NCBI GenBank assembly: GCA_030447645.1
Contig: JAUJOM010000006.1
Span: 20,302-84,301, forward strand
Length of the DNA: 64,000 bases
Source: Longimicrobiaceae bacterium
Lineage (GTDB): Bacteria > Gemmatimonadota > Gemmatimonadetes > Longimicrobiales > Longimicrobiaceae
Direction of reading: 5' to 3'
A program made the translations under genes and the position numbers. The notes beneath the pieces are model-generated. The model was not told the origin of the DNA. It saw only the letters and a program-made list of their open reading frames with translations, and ran no database searches. This document shows positions 37,001 through 45,909 of this stretch, one piece after another. Each line of letters starts with the position of its first letter. The first letter of the stretch is position 1.

Positions 37001-37761
37001 GGCGGAGCGAGCGGCGGGTGGGTGTGGGAGTAATCGGCTCCGCACTGGTGCACGGCTTGGTGGTCGTGCTGGCGTGGGCATCAGCGTTGGCTACACCGAC
37101 GCCGGCAGCACCCATGCGGGTTTACGCGGTAGACATCGTGTCTCCACCGCCGAACGTGGCCGGCGAGCTTCCCGAAACCATGCCGACTCCCGGCGAGTCG
37201 GCGCCGCAGCCCGAGGCTGCACCGGAGCCGGAGCCCGCGCGTCCTCCGCCACCGGCCCCTGAGTCCATGCCGGCGCCCGCCAAGACGCCGACGCCCCCGG
37301 CCAAGAGTGCATCACCGAAGCCCCAAGCCGCTGCACCTGCCGCGAGCAAGCCGACGCCTGCGCCGCCGGCAGCCAAGCCGGGCAGCACGGGAACAGCAAA
37401 GCCGGTTCCGGGTCCAAATCCGGTGGCTACGTCCGCGGGTGGGGCGGGATTGAACGTTCGCACGCAAGGTGCGACCTTTGTGGACCAGGCGTACCTGGTT
37501 AACATCGTGTACCGCGTAAAGCGCTACTTCCGCCGCCCGGACACCGCCCGGACCGACCGGGCCGAGGTGTGCTTCCGGATTGAGCGGGACGGCACCGCGT
37601 CGGACATCCGCATCGCGGGTGCTTCCGGTTCCGCCGCCTTCAAGCTCGCCGTCATGGAAGCGGTGGAGCAGGCGGGCGTGCACCGGGAGTTCGGGCGCTT
37701 GCCGGCTGCGTATGCGGCGGACTTTCTCCCTGTCTGCCTCGAAATCCAACCCGATCAGTAA
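36997..37761 (+). CDS. tolA: TolA-like energy-transducing protein with a TonB-type C-terminus
   Basis: 254 residues. An N-terminal membrane anchor (GVGVIGSALVHGLVVVLAWASAL) is followed by a long proline-, alanine- and lysine-rich linker (about residues 45-150), then a C-terminal domain with YLVNIVYRVKRYFRRP and AEVCFRIERDGTASDIRIAGASGSAAFKLAVMEAV, resembling TonB/TolA C-terminal domains. Position directly after tolR and before tolB supports TolA. The linker is shorter than the E. coli helical domain and proline-rich like TonB, so a TonB role cannot be excluded from sequence alone. Confidence 0.82.
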   Translation: MRRSERRVGVGVIGSALVHGLVVVLAWASALATPTPAAPMRVYAVDIVSPPPNVAGELPETMPTPGESAPQPEAAPEPEPARPPPPAPESMPAPAKTPTPPAKSASPKPQAAAPAASKPTPAPPAAKPGSTGTAKPVPGPNPVATSAGGAGLNVRTQGATFVDQAYLVNIVYRVKRYFRRPDTARTDRAEVCFRIERDGTASDIRIAGASGSAAFKLAVMEAVEQAGVHREFGRLPAAYAADFLPVCLEIQPDQ

Positions 37762-37762
37762 C

Positions 37763-39097
37763 GTGCGTTTTCTCAAGACTGGCCTTTTGTTGCTGTCGCT
37801 GATCCCGGCAGCCCTTTTCGCGCAGGATCCGGAAGGGGTTCGGCTCCGGCTGACCTACCAGGCCGAGTATCAGCCGGGCATGGTGGTGCTTCCGTTCGGC
37901 GGGCCGAGTGGTCCGCTGGCTACCGGGATCGTTCGTCAGGATCTGGACTTCAGCGATCGCTTCAAGGTGAGCGAGGGTGTTGCGCGGGCGGGCGAGCCGC
38001 TGAATCTGGCTTTGTGGAAGGAGCGGGGCGCGGACTGGGTGCTGACGGGGGAGATCGCTCCGCGCGGCAGCGGGCTGGCGCTTCGCCTCGTTCTCCACGA
38101 CGCGGTTTACCGGCAGGTGAAGGCGGATCAAACCTTTGCGCTCCCCGCCGCGGGTGATGCCGGCTTTCGGATGGCCGTACATGTTGCCGCGGACGAGGTG
38201 GTTCGCTGGGTCACGGGTACGCCCGGCGCGGCCGCGAGCCGGATCGCGTACGTGGTCTCGGGCCGGGGGAGCAAGGAGATTTACCTGGTGGACAGCGACA
38301 GCGAAAACGTCCAGCGTGTCACCTCCGACGGCTCCATCGCCCTGTCACCCACCTGGTCCCGGGATGGGCGCTCCCTCGCCTACACCTCCTACCGTGGCGG
38401 GACCCCTTCGCTCTGGGAGCGGAACCTGGCCTCCGGGCGGGACCGCCTGCTTTCCGACCGCGCCGGAATCAACATCACGCCTGCGTACTCGCCGGACGGA
38501 AGCATTGCGTTCGCCGCCACGGTGAGCGGCAACACCGAAGTGGTGTCCCTGGACGGGGCGGGTGTAAACCCGCTGACGCGCGGCCGCGGTTTCGATTCCC
38601 TGAGCCCCAGCTTTTCCCCGGACGGTGCCAGGATTGCATTCGTCTCAAATCGGCTTGGGGAGCCGCAGATTTACGTCATGGCACGTGGCGGCGAGCCGCG
38701 ACTGGTTTCGAATACACCTACGGTCGCTCCGGCTACAGCACCTCTCCGGCCTGGTCCCCCCGCGGGCCCTGGATCGCGTACCACACCCGGGCGGGCGGCT
38801 CGCACCAGATCGCGGTCGTGGGTGCTGATGGAAATGGCGGCGGCTGCTCACCAATCAGGGCACCAACGAAGACCCGAGCTGGGCACCGGACGGGCGGCAT
38901 GTCGTGTTTGCATCGCCAAACCGCGATGGCGGCGGCCTGTTCGTCTTCGACGGACGGCGGGCAACGTCATCAACCGCGATGGCGGCGGCCTGTTCGTGCT
39001 GGATACCGTAAGCGGGCGCATCCGCCCGCTCGTCAGGGGCCGTGGACTCGGCCTACCCGACTGGTCGCCGTCGTTCGGACGGACGGCGGGCAACTGA
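37763..39097 (+). CDS. tolB: Tol-Pal beta-propeller protein TolB (frameshifted, rearranged 3' end)
   Basis: GTG 37763 gives a signal peptide, VRFLKTGLLLLSLIPAALFAQ, then the N-terminal domain (RQDLDFSDRFKV, ADWVLTGEIAPRG). The beta-propeller repeats carry SPTWSRDGRSLAYTS, TPAYSPDGSIAFAAT and SPSFSPDGARIAFVSNR. Shifts near 38708 and 38842 interrupt SGYSTSPAWSPRGPWIAYH and TNEDPSWAPDGRHVVF. A duplicated 26-base stretch (38919-38944 and 38972-38997) disturbs the last blade before the frame recovers for VSGRIRPLV and LGLPDWSPS. The total length is close to TolB. TolB links Pal to TolA in the periplasm. Confidence 0.88.
   Translation: MRFLKTGLLLLSLIPAALFAQDPEGVRLRLTYQAEYQPGMVVLPFGGPSGPLATGIVRQDLDFSDRFKVSEGVARAGEPLNLALWKERGADWVLTGEIAPRGSGLALRLVLHDAVYRQVKADQTFALPAAGDAGFRMAVHVAADEVVRWVTGTPGAAASRIAYVVSGRGSKEIYLVDSDSENVQRVTSDGSIALSPTWSRDGRSLAYTSYRGGTPSLWERNLASGRDRLLSDRAGINITPAYSPDGSIAFAATVSGNTEVVSLDGAGVNPLTRGRGFDSLSPSFSPDGARIAFVSNRLGEPQIYVMARGGEPRLVSNTPTVAPATAPLRPGPPAGPGSRTTPGRAARTRSRSWVLMEMAAAAHQSGHQRRPELGTGRAACRVCIAKPRWRRPVRLRRTAGNVINRDGGGLFVLDTVSGRIRPLVRGRGLGLPDWSPSFGRTAGN
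38919..38997 (+). repeat. 26-base direct repeat in the last TolB blade
   Basis: The 26-base sequence coding NRDGGGLFV occurs at 38919-38944 and again at 38972-38997, 53 bases apart, which is not a multiple of three. A 15-base string, CGGACGGCGGGCAAC, at 38951-38965 recurs at 39080-39094. One copy of each seems extra. Confidence 0.7.
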
Positions 39098-40046
39098 TCA
39101 CCCCTTTCACACCTTGCGCGCATCGCGACCCTACGCCAGTTCGCCATCCTTGTTCTCGCAGTCTTCGCTCTCGGCGCTTGTCGGAAAAGGCAAACGGCCG
39201 CTGCCCCAACCAGGCCAGCAACCTCGGCCGAGGAGATGCCCAGCGCCACCACGGCCGACGTCGCCCGCTCCAGCTCGGCGCCCTGCCGGCCGATCGTCTC
39301 GGCCTGGGCCTCGAGCCGTTCCGCCTGGCTGACGATCGTCTCGTGCTGCCGCTGGTTCGCCTCAGCGAGCGGCGCCATCAGCGTCACCACCCACGCCGCG
39401 AGCGCCGTCTCCCGGGACGCGTCAGGTGACGCGTTGGAACGTTCCACGACGCCTGACCCCTGCTGCGTGGCTGACGCGTCGTCACGCCCAGCTGACGCGT
39501 GCTCAGGCACCAGCACGACGACCGCCGCGCCCAGGGGACGGAGGACCGGCACGCCAGTAACCACCCCGGCCACAACCCGCGCCGGTGGCGGGGGCGCGGC
39601 GAGAGCGCGAAGCACGGACACGGGCGGATTCCATCGGGGGGGCGGAAGCGGCGCGGGCAAGGGAGCGAACGTTACGTGAAACCGAGTCGCGGGCAGCCGA
39701 GTCGCTGCAGGAGCCGATCTACTTCGAATACGACAGCGACGCGCTCAGCGCCGAGGCCGAGGATCGGCTCCGCGCCAAGGCCGAGATCATGCGCGCGAAT
39801 CCGGGGATGCAGGTCCGCATCGAGGGGCACACGGACGATCGGGGTTCGACGGAGTATAACCTGGCACTGGGGCAGCGCCGTGCCGAGGCGGTTCGAACCT
39901 TTATGGTAAACTATGGGATACCCGCCGCACGCCTGGCGGTGATCTCCCTCGGTGAAGAGCGCCCGGCGGAGGATGGCGGTGACGAAGCCTCACAGTCCCG
40001 CAACCGACGCGCGGAGTTCGTGGTGACCGCGGGCGGGGCACGGTAA
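39098..40046 (+). pseudogene. pal: Peptidoglycan-associated lipoprotein Pal, interrupted
   Basis: Both ends of Pal are present. The lipoprotein signal LRQFAILVLAVFALGAC has its cysteine codon at 39179-39181 but no start codon in the same frame, only a TTG at 39114 one frame away. The OmpA-like domain from about 39700 is intact: PIYFEYDSDALSAEAEDRLRAKA, GHTDDRGSTEYNLALGQRRA and SQSRNRRAEFVV, ending at the TAA that overlaps the next ATG. Between about 39220 and 39600 the plus strand has no Pal-like reading; that stretch reads as an antisense coiled-coil frame (listed separately). Pal binds murein and TolB. As given, the gene is broken by an insertion or a chimeric join. Confidence 0.75.
39215..39570 (-). 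other. Antisense coiled-coil gene fragment inside pal
   Basis: On the reverse strand a frame reads ASPDASRETALAAW, then VTLMAPLAEANQRQHETI and a very regular heptad run (VSQAERLEAQAETIGRQ, GAELERA). The evenly spaced Q/L/I positions look like selected coiled-coil sequence, while all three plus-strand frames here are low-complexity. Repeated ACGCGTCA-type words (encoding D-A-S) upstream of the coil are reminiscent of C-terminal parts of helix-turn-helix proteins in plasmid- or phage-like genes. No start, DNA-binding domain or stop of its own can be assigned, so this is a fragment. Family is a guess. Confidence 0.45.
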
Positions 40047-40687
40047 TGCGAGCGCGGGTTATCATCAGTGCCGGGTGTCTGCTCGCGTGTGCGGCTTGTG
40101 CCACCAAGCGCGACATCCGGGATCTGCGTACGGACATGGCGGCCATGCGAAGCGCGCAGGAGGCGTCGATGCAGGCGATGCAACGGCAAAATCAGCTGCT
40201 GCTCGACTCCCTGGCCTCGGCCTCCCTGCGGACGCGGGGCGACATCGCCAATCAGCTGGTGGCGATGGAACGCCAGCTGGTGCAGATCCAGCAGCTGACC
40301 GGCCAGGGGCAACAGCGTCTGGCTGAGCTGAGGGACCAGATCAACACCCGTGCGGAGGCGATCGCGGCGCAGCCTCAGGCGGCTTCGCCAGCGCGTGAAA
40401 CACCGCCCCCCGCGGCGCAGGAATTGTTCGACGCGAGCCTGGCAAGCCTCAGGCGCGGATCATTCAGTACCGCGCGGGTTGGCTTCGAGGAGTTCCTGCG
40501 GCTGTACCCGCAGCACGCACTGGCGCCGGATGCCCATTTCCACATCGGGGAGGCGTATGCAGGCTCCAAGGATGTGCCGCGGGCAGTCGAATCGTACAGC
40601 CGGGTGATGGAGCAGTACCCGAACCACCCCCGTGCGGCGGCCGCCCGCGCGGCTCGGGATCGGCTCGCCCGCGCCGGTCGCACCTAG
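40046..40687 (+). CDS. cpoB: Tol-Pal system coordinator CpoB (YbgF)
   Basis: 213 residues beginning with a lipoprotein-type signal, MRARVIISAGCLLACAAC. A coiled coil follows (RDIRDLRTDMAAMRSAQEAS through LAELRDQINTRAEAI), then C-terminal TPR repeats (FDASLASLRRGSFSTARVGFEEFLRLYPQ, AHFHIGEAYAGSKDVPRAVESYSRVM). This coil plus TPR order matches CpoB/YbgF, which couples Tol with cell-wall synthesis. E. coli CpoB is periplasmic rather than a lipoprotein, so the cysteines here are unusual. The start overlaps the pal stop (TAATG). Confidence 0.85.
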   Translation: MRARVIISAGCLLACAACATKRDIRDLRTDMAAMRSAQEASMQAMQRQNQLLLDSLASASLRTRGDIANQLVAMERQLVQIQQLTGQGQQRLAELRDQINTRAEAIAAQPQAASPARETPPPAAQELFDASLASLRRGSFSTARVGFEEFLRLYPQHALAPDAHFHIGEAYAGSKDVPRAVESYSRVMEQYPNHPRAAAARAARDRLARAGRT

Positions 40688-40693
40688 GCGACC

Positions 40694-41055
40694 GTGCGCT
40701 GCCCCTTCTGCCATCACAGCGAAGACCGGGTCGTGGACAGTCGCGCGAGCCGGGAGGGGCGGGCGGTGCGTCGGCGCCGGGAGTGTCTCCGCTGCGACCG
40801 GCGTTTCACCACCTATGAGTACATTGAGGAGCGGCCGCTCCAGGTGGTGAAGCGGGACAGCGAAACCGAGCCGTACGACCGGCGCAAGCTGCTGCGGAGC
40901 ATTCAGATCGCCTGTGCCAAGCGCCCGGTGAGCCCAACCGAGATCGACAGCATGGTCGAGGACATCGAGCGGGTCCTCGACCGGCAGGACGCTTCGGAAG
41001 TGCCGAGTGGCATCCTTGGGCACATGGTGATGGAGCGTTTGAAGACGCGGGATCA
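40694..41055 (+). CDS. nrdR: Transcriptional repressor NrdR, 3' end missing
   Basis: GTG 40694 opens MRCPFCHHSEDRVVDSRASREGRAVRRRRECLRCDRRFTTYE, the zinc ribbon with four cysteines. The ATP cone follows (PLQVVKRDSETEPYDRRKLLRSI and SMVEDIERVL). The protein should continue for about 30 more residues after VMERLKT (a segment like AYVRFASVYR), but from about 41055 the DNA instead encodes the middle of TatC in another frame. NrdR represses ribonucleotide reductase genes when dATP or ATP levels are high. The truncation is either a real deletion or an assembly join. Confidence 0.88.
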
Positions 41056-41634
41056 CACAAGTACCTGTCACCCACCGATCCCTTTTTCGTTACGTTCAAG
41101 CTGGGCATCCTGGTGGGCCTTCTGCTTGCCGCGCCCGTGGTGATCTACCAGGTGTGGTCGTTCTTTGCCCCCGCTCTGCTTCCTTCTGAGCGGCGGGTGA
41201 TCATTCCGGCGCTCTACCTCGGTCTGGTGCTATTCGCGGGTGGGGTTGCCATGGCATACACCATCGTGCTCCCAATCACGCTACAATTCACCATGGGATT
41301 TCAGACGGAAAGCCTGGAGCAGGCGATCGTGGTCAACGCCTACCTGGCGGTGGTGACCCGGCTGCTGCTTGCGTTCGGATTCGTGTTCGAGCTGCCGGTA
41401 GTCATCGTCATTCTGTCGGCCATGGGTCTGGTGACGCCGGAGTTCCTGGCGTCCAAGCGTCGGCACGCTCTTGTCGGGATTGCGGTTCTGGCCTCCGTGA
41501 TCACGCCGGGTGACGTGATCACCGTGACCGTGATGATGATGGTCCCGCTGTACCTGCTGTACGAGCTGAGCATAGTGCTATCCCGCATGGTGGTCCGTCG
41601 GCGTGCAGCGATCGGCCAGCCGGTGGAGGTGTGA
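41056..41634 (+). CDS. tatC: Twin-arginine translocase subunit TatC, 5' end missing
   Basis: The reading begins HKYLSPTDPFFVTFKLGILVG, which is the region just before the second membrane helix of TatC. The rest is present: LLAAPVVIYQVWSFFAPALLPSERR, ALYLGLVLFAGGVAMAYTIVLP, MGFQTESLEQAIVVNAYLAVVTRLLLAFGFVFELPVV and the last helices to VVRRRAAIG. The usual N-terminus (the FLDHLEELR segment and the first helix, about 80-100 residues) is absent. No start codon precedes the fragment in its frame. TatC is the signal-binding core of the Tat export system. The end overlaps the GTG of lptD. Confidence 0.88.
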   Translation, partial: HKYLSPTDPFFVTFKLGILVGLLLAAPVVIYQVWSFFAPALLPSERRVIIPALYLGLVLFAGGVAMAYTIVLPITLQFTMGFQTESLEQAIVVNAYLAVVTRLLLAFGFVFELPVVIVILSAMGLVTPEFLASKRRHALVGIAVLASVITPGDVITVTVMMMVPLYLLYELSIVLSRMVVRRRAAIGQPVEV

Positions 41635-44384
41635 ACATGCGTGGTTTTCTATGCCTGCTTCTCGGTCTTGCCGCGGCCGCTCCGCTGAACGCGCAGGTCG
41701 AGCGGCGACTGCCCGGACGCCCCGCGCCGCGGGACACCGCCGTGCGTCAAGACACGGCCCGCCGCGCCGCAGCGACGGATACGATCTTCGAGCGGCTGCT
41801 GAAGCTGCCCGGGTACACGCCGATCGAGTACCGGGGCGACAGCGCTGAGTACCGAGCCGACACGCGGGTGCTGCGCCTTCGCGGCTCATCGGAAGTGGTA
41901 CGGCAGGGGGAACGACTGACCGCCACCGACTCGATCGTTTACCAGGAAGGGGTACGAAGCGCTCGAGCGTTCGGTCAGCCGAAGGTGGTCGGGGGGTCGG
42001 CGCCGGAGATCACCGGCAACTCCATGCGCTACGACTTTGCCACCGGTCGGGCAAGCGTGCAGGGCGCGCGGACCACCTTTACGCAGGGCGCCACCTGGTA
42101 CGTCTACGACAGCAATGCAACCACGGAAGGCACCAGCCACGTCTACGTGAACGGGGGCAAGTTCACCTCGTGTGACCTTGAAGTCCCGCATTACCACTTC
42201 GAGTCCGACAAGATCATGTTCATCCGCGACCGGATCATTGTGGCCCGGCCGGCCCGGTTGTACTTCGCCAATGTCCCGGTCCTGTGGATACCTTTCGTGG
42301 TGCAGGATCTCGCGCGCGGCCGGCGGAGCGGGATCCTGACCCCGCGCTTCGGCTTCAACGACATCGTGCGGCAGGGTGGCCGCGGCCGGCGGATCGAGAA
42401 CGTGGGGTACTACTGGGCAATCAGCGACTACCTGGGCGCGGAGGTGAGCACTGCGTGGGACAGCCGTGCGTACACGGCATTGACCGGCGGACTCCAGTAC
42501 AACTGGCGGCGTCAGCAGCTCAACGGCAGCTTGAGCTACAGCCAGTACTGGCGCGAGACGGGTGGTCGCGAGACGGGCCTCACCACCAGCAACTCCTGGC
42601 GGCCCGACGAGCGCACGCAAATCGGGCTGCAGGGTCAGTACTTTTCCTCGTCGCAATTCGTCCGGGACGTTTCCACGGACCCTCGCGAGCCGACGCAGGA
42701 TCTCGCCTCGACCTTTTCGCTCAGCCGGCGGCTGGACTGGGGCAGCTTGGCAGTGCAGGGCTCCCGAAGGCAATCTGTCGCCACGGGTCGGGTGGAAACG
42801 CAGTTCCCCAGCGGGAGCCTGGTATTCAATCCCATCACGCTCTTCGGTGGTGCGACCCTGTCACTCAGCGCGTCGGGCTCACACACCAGCACCGACGAGC
42901 CGGACGAGCCTAGCCAGCTCAGCCGTCTGCGCGACCGGGATGTCACACAGCTTCAGGCAAGTCAGTCGCTCACCTTCGGAAGGCTTTCGCTGAGTAGCTC
43001 TGGCTCGCTGAACCGCCAGCTGCTGGCCGCGCTGCTGACGGTGGACTCGACGCTTTCTCCAGCCGCGCGAGGCATCCAGAACCGGCAGGAAGGGAGCTGG
43101 CAGACCTCGATCAGCTACCAGCAGAACCTGATCGGCTCCACGTACATTGCTCCGTTCGCACAGCTTTCGCAGCAGATCGTTCGCGATGACACTCTCAGCC
43201 GGCGGGCGGTCAGTTCCGCCTCGGTCGCGGACCAGCTACGCGGAAGATTCACGGGTGGTGCTCCGGTACCGATGGATACCGTGGTATTCGGAAGATATGT
43301 GAGCGCACCGATACGGCAAAGCTTCGGTGCAAGCGTGAACACGGATATGTACGGCTTCTTCCCGGGTGTTGGGCCCTACTCACGCCTGCGTCACCACTTC
43401 AAGCCGACCTTCAGCTACAGCTACGTCCCCGAGGTTCAGCAAACGCGGGAGCAGGAGCTGGTCTTCGGCCGTGCGGGCGGGCGCACGCAGAACCTGCTGA
43501 CGTTCGGCATGACCAATACCTTCGAAGCCAAGCTTCGCGAGGTTCGCACCCCGCAGGCAACCGACACGCTGAACGCAGATACCAGCGCGGCTGCCCGCGC
43601 GCGGGCCCAGCCGCCGGCTGATCCGGGAAAGGTGGTGCTGCTCTCGATCAGCACCAGTTCGGTGCAGTACGATTTCGTACGTGCGCTGGAAGAGGGTAAT
43701 GGTTTCACCACCCCGAGCATCAGCAACACCATCACCTCGGACTACCTGCGGGGCCTGAATGTCTCCGTCAGCCATGACCTGTTCGACCGCACGAACACGA
43801 CGCGTCCCGGGGAGCCGGGGCGCTTTTCGCCATTCCTCACGTCCGTGAATACGGGCTTCTCGTTTGGCGAAACTTCGGCGCTCTTCCGCTTTCTCGGGCT
43901 GGGGCGCCGAGAAGAAAACATTGCGACTCCGGATGCGGGCGGCGTGGTCCCGGGCCCGAATGTCAGCACCGACCCGCTATCGCCACGCGGCCCGGGCAGC
44001 TTCAACAACAATCCGCAGCCGGTGGGGCGCGGCCCCTGGAACGTGCGACTGGACTACACACTCCATCGTGCACGCCCCATCATTGGGCAACCCCTTGGCT
44101 TCACCGGCTTCAACCAGAACACCCAGGACATCCGGGCAAATGTGTCTTTCTCACCCACCCGGAACTGGGCGGTCGACTGGAGCACCAGCTACGAGGTGAA
44201 CTCCGGGCAGTTCGGCAGCCACTACGTGAGGGTACGGCGGGACCTGCATCGCTGGCAGGCGAACTTCGACTTTCAGCGGACGATCACCGGCAACACCTCC
44301 TTCAACTTTTACGTGTTCCTGATCGACAATCAGGACCTGAAGGCGGAGTACCGAGAGTCCAATATTGGCGGCCAGCGGCGGTAG
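41631..44384 (+). CDS. lptD: LPS-assembly protein LptD (OstA-like)
   Basis: 917 residues from GTG 41631 (ATG 41637 is equally possible). [22 protein letters not shown] is a signal peptide. The N-terminal beta-jellyroll (about residues 65-220) reads [24 protein letters not shown] and [31 protein letters not shown]. The rest is a large beta-barrel of alternating aromatic strands with a C-terminal [11 protein letters not shown]. LptD inserts lipopolysaccharide into the outer leaflet, so the organism probably makes LPS or a similar glycolipid. The frame is intact over 2.7 kb. hutH overlaps its end. Confidence 0.85.
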   Translation: MNMRGFLCLLLGLAAAAPLNAQVERRLPGRPAPRDTAVRQDTARRAAATDTIFERLLKLPGYTPIEYRGDSAEYRADTRVLRLRGSSEVVRQGERLTATDSIVYQEGVRSARAFGQPKVVGGSAPEITGNSMRYDFATGRASVQGARTTFTQGATWYVYDSNATTEGTSHVYVNGGKFTSCDLEVPHYHFESDKIMFIRDRIIVARPARLYFANVPVLWIPFVVQDLARGRRSGILTPRFGFNDIVRQGGRGRRIENVGYYWAISDYLGAEVSTAWDSRAYTALTGGLQYNWRRQQLNGSLSYSQYWRETGGRETGLTTSNSWRPDERTQIGLQGQYFSSSQFVRDVSTDPREPTQDLASTFSLSRRLDWGSLAVQGSRRQSVATGRVETQFPSGSLVFNPITLFGGATLSLSASGSHTSTDEPDEPSQLSRLRDRDVTQLQASQSLTFGRLSLSSSGSLNRQLLAALLTVDSTLSPAARGIQNRQEGSWQTSISYQQNLIGSTYIAPFAQLSQQIVRDDTLSRRAVSSASVADQLRGRFTGGAPVPMDTVVFGRYVSAPIRQSFGASVNTDMYGFFPGVGPYSRLRHHFKPTFSYSYVPEVQQTREQELVFGRAGGRTQNLLTFGMTNTFEAKLREVRTPQATDTLNADTSAAARARAQPPADPGKVVLLSISTSSVQYDFVRALEEGNGFTTPSISNTITSDYLRGLNVSVSHDLFDRTNTTRPGEPGRFSPFLTSVNTGFSFGETSALFRFLGLGRREENIATPDAGGVVPGPNVSTDPLSPRGPGSFNNNPQPVGRGPWNVRLDYTLHRARPIIGQPLGFTGFNQNTQDIRANVSFSPTRNWAVDWSTSYEVNSGQFGSHYVRVRRDLHRWQANFDFQRTITGNTSFNFYVFLIDNQDLKAEYRESNIGGQRR

Positions 44385-45909
44385 CCCGCGGGTGGAGATT
44401 CGCCTCGATGGCGACACGCTGACATTGGAAGACGTAGAGCGCGTGGCGCGCGATCCCGGTGTGAACGTCGCTCTGGCTCCGGATGCATCGGAGCGGATGC
44501 GGCGCTCCCGGGCCGTGGTCGAGCGTGCGCTGGAAAGCGGCCGGGTGGTATACGGAGTGACGACGGGCTTCGGCCGGCTGGCGGACGTTGCCATTCCACA
44601 TGACAAGCTGGAGGAGTTGCAGCTCAACCTGCTCCGCAGCCACGCGTGCGGGGTCGGAGTTCCACTGGAGCGAATGGAAACGCGTGCAATCACGCTGCTC
44701 CGGGCCAACATGCTCGCCAAGGGCTTTTCCGGCGTCCGCCCGGTAGTGGTCGAGCTGCTTGTGGAGCTACTCAACCGCGGAATAGCCCCGGTGATCCCGG
44801 AACAGGGATCGGTCGGCGCCTCGGGGGACCTGGCGCCGCTCTCCCACCTGGCGCTGGTGCTGGTGGGGGAGGGGGAGGCGGTGTTCCAGGGGGAAACTCT
44901 CCCCGGTGGCGAGGCACTCGCACGTGCCGGACTCCAGCCGCTTCGCCTGCAGGCCAAGGAAGGTCTCGCCCTCAACAACGGTACCCAGGCGATGGCGGGG
45001 ATCGGGACGCTGGCGCTTCTTGCCTCGGAACGCCTGGTCGATACCGCCGACCTGATCGGCGCGATGACGCTGGAGGGCTTGCGAGGTACTCCGGATGCTT
45101 TCCACCCCGCGCTTCACCGGGCCCGCCCGCAGCCGGGTCAGATCCGGAGCGCCGAGCGCCTGCGTGCGCTGCTGGCCGACAGCGAAATTCGCGAGTCGCA
45201 CCGGCAGGGCGATCCCCGGGTGCAGGACGCCTACGCGATCCGCTGCATGCCACAGGTGCATGGGGCTGCCCGGAACGCGTTCGAGTACGTGCGGAGCGTG
45301 CTGGAAATCGAAGTAAACAGCGCTACCGACAACCCGCTGATCTTTGCCGATGAGGATCTGATCCTGAGCGGCGGCAACTTCCACGGGCAGCCGATCGCCC
45401 AGGTGCTGGATCTCCTCGCCATCGCGCTGGCGGACCTGTCGTCCGTGTTTGAGCGGCGCATCGAGCGGCTGGTTAACCCGGACCTGTCCGGTCTCCCGGC
45501 GTTCTTGTCGCCCGATCCCGGACTGCACTCCGGGCTCATGCTTGCGCAGATCACCGCGGCTGCCCTGGTGAATGAAAACAAGACGCTGGCCCACCCCGCC
45601 AGCGTGGATTCCATCCCCACCGGCGCGAACCGGGAGGACCATGTCGCCATGGGCATGGGTGCGGCCCTGAAAGCGCGCCGGGTCCTGCGCAATGCGGAGG
45701 TGGTGCTCGGCATTGAACTCTTGTGCGCGGCTCAGGCGCTGGAGTTCCTCAAGCCGCTCCGTCCGGGCGTGCGGGTGGATCAAGCGTATCGCCTCCTCCG
45801 CGAGCGGGTACCGGCGCTGGCAGAAGATCGGGTGATCGCGCCCGACATCGAAGCCGCCACCGCGCTGGTCCGCAGTGGAATGTTAATTTTAAATCCGGAA
45901 TTCGCATGA
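44365..45909 (+). CDS. hutH: Histidine ammonia-lyase
   Basis: 514 residues. The MIO prosthetic group forms from Ala-Ser-Gly at about residues 152-154 in [42 protein letters not shown] and [10 protein letters not shown] are further signature motifs. The enzyme removes ammonia from histidine to give urocanate, the first step of the Hut pathway. The TTG at 44365 overlaps lptD by 20 bases; GTG 44392, after the lptD stop, is an alternative that loses nine residues. hutU follows with an ATGA overlap. Confidence 0.93.
   Translation: MAASGGSPRVEIRLDGDTLTLEDVERVARDPGVNVALAPDASERMRRSRAVVERALESGRVVYGVTTGFGRLADVAIPHDKLEELQLNLLRSHACGVGVPLERMETRAITLLRANMLAKGFSGVRPVVVELLVELLNRGIAPVIPEQGSVGASGDLAPLSHLALVLVGEGEAVFQGETLPGGEALARAGLQPLRLQAKEGLALNNGTQAMAGIGTLALLASERLVDTADLIGAMTLEGLRGTPDAFHPALHRARPQPGQIRSAERLRALLADSEIRESHRQGDPRVQDAYAIRCMPQVHGAARNAFEYVRSVLEIEVNSATDNPLIFADEDLILSGGNFHGQPIAQVLDLLAIALADLSSVFERRIERLVNPDLSGLPAFLSPDPGLHSGLMLAQITAAALVNENKTLAHPASVDSIPTGANREDHVAMGMGAALKARRVLRNAEVVLGIELLCAAQALEFLKPLRPGVRVDQAYRLLRERVPALAEDRVIAPDIEAATALVRSGMLILNPEFA

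Noticed and set aside
38848..39660. The whole 270-codon reverse-strand frame as one gene
   Set aside because: Only its middle part, about 39215-39570, looks coding. The rest is antisense to tolB and Pal sequence, so I kept only the fragment.
40694..41634. A functional NrdR-TatC fusion protein
   Set aside because: The two halves are in different frames and each lacks conserved segments.
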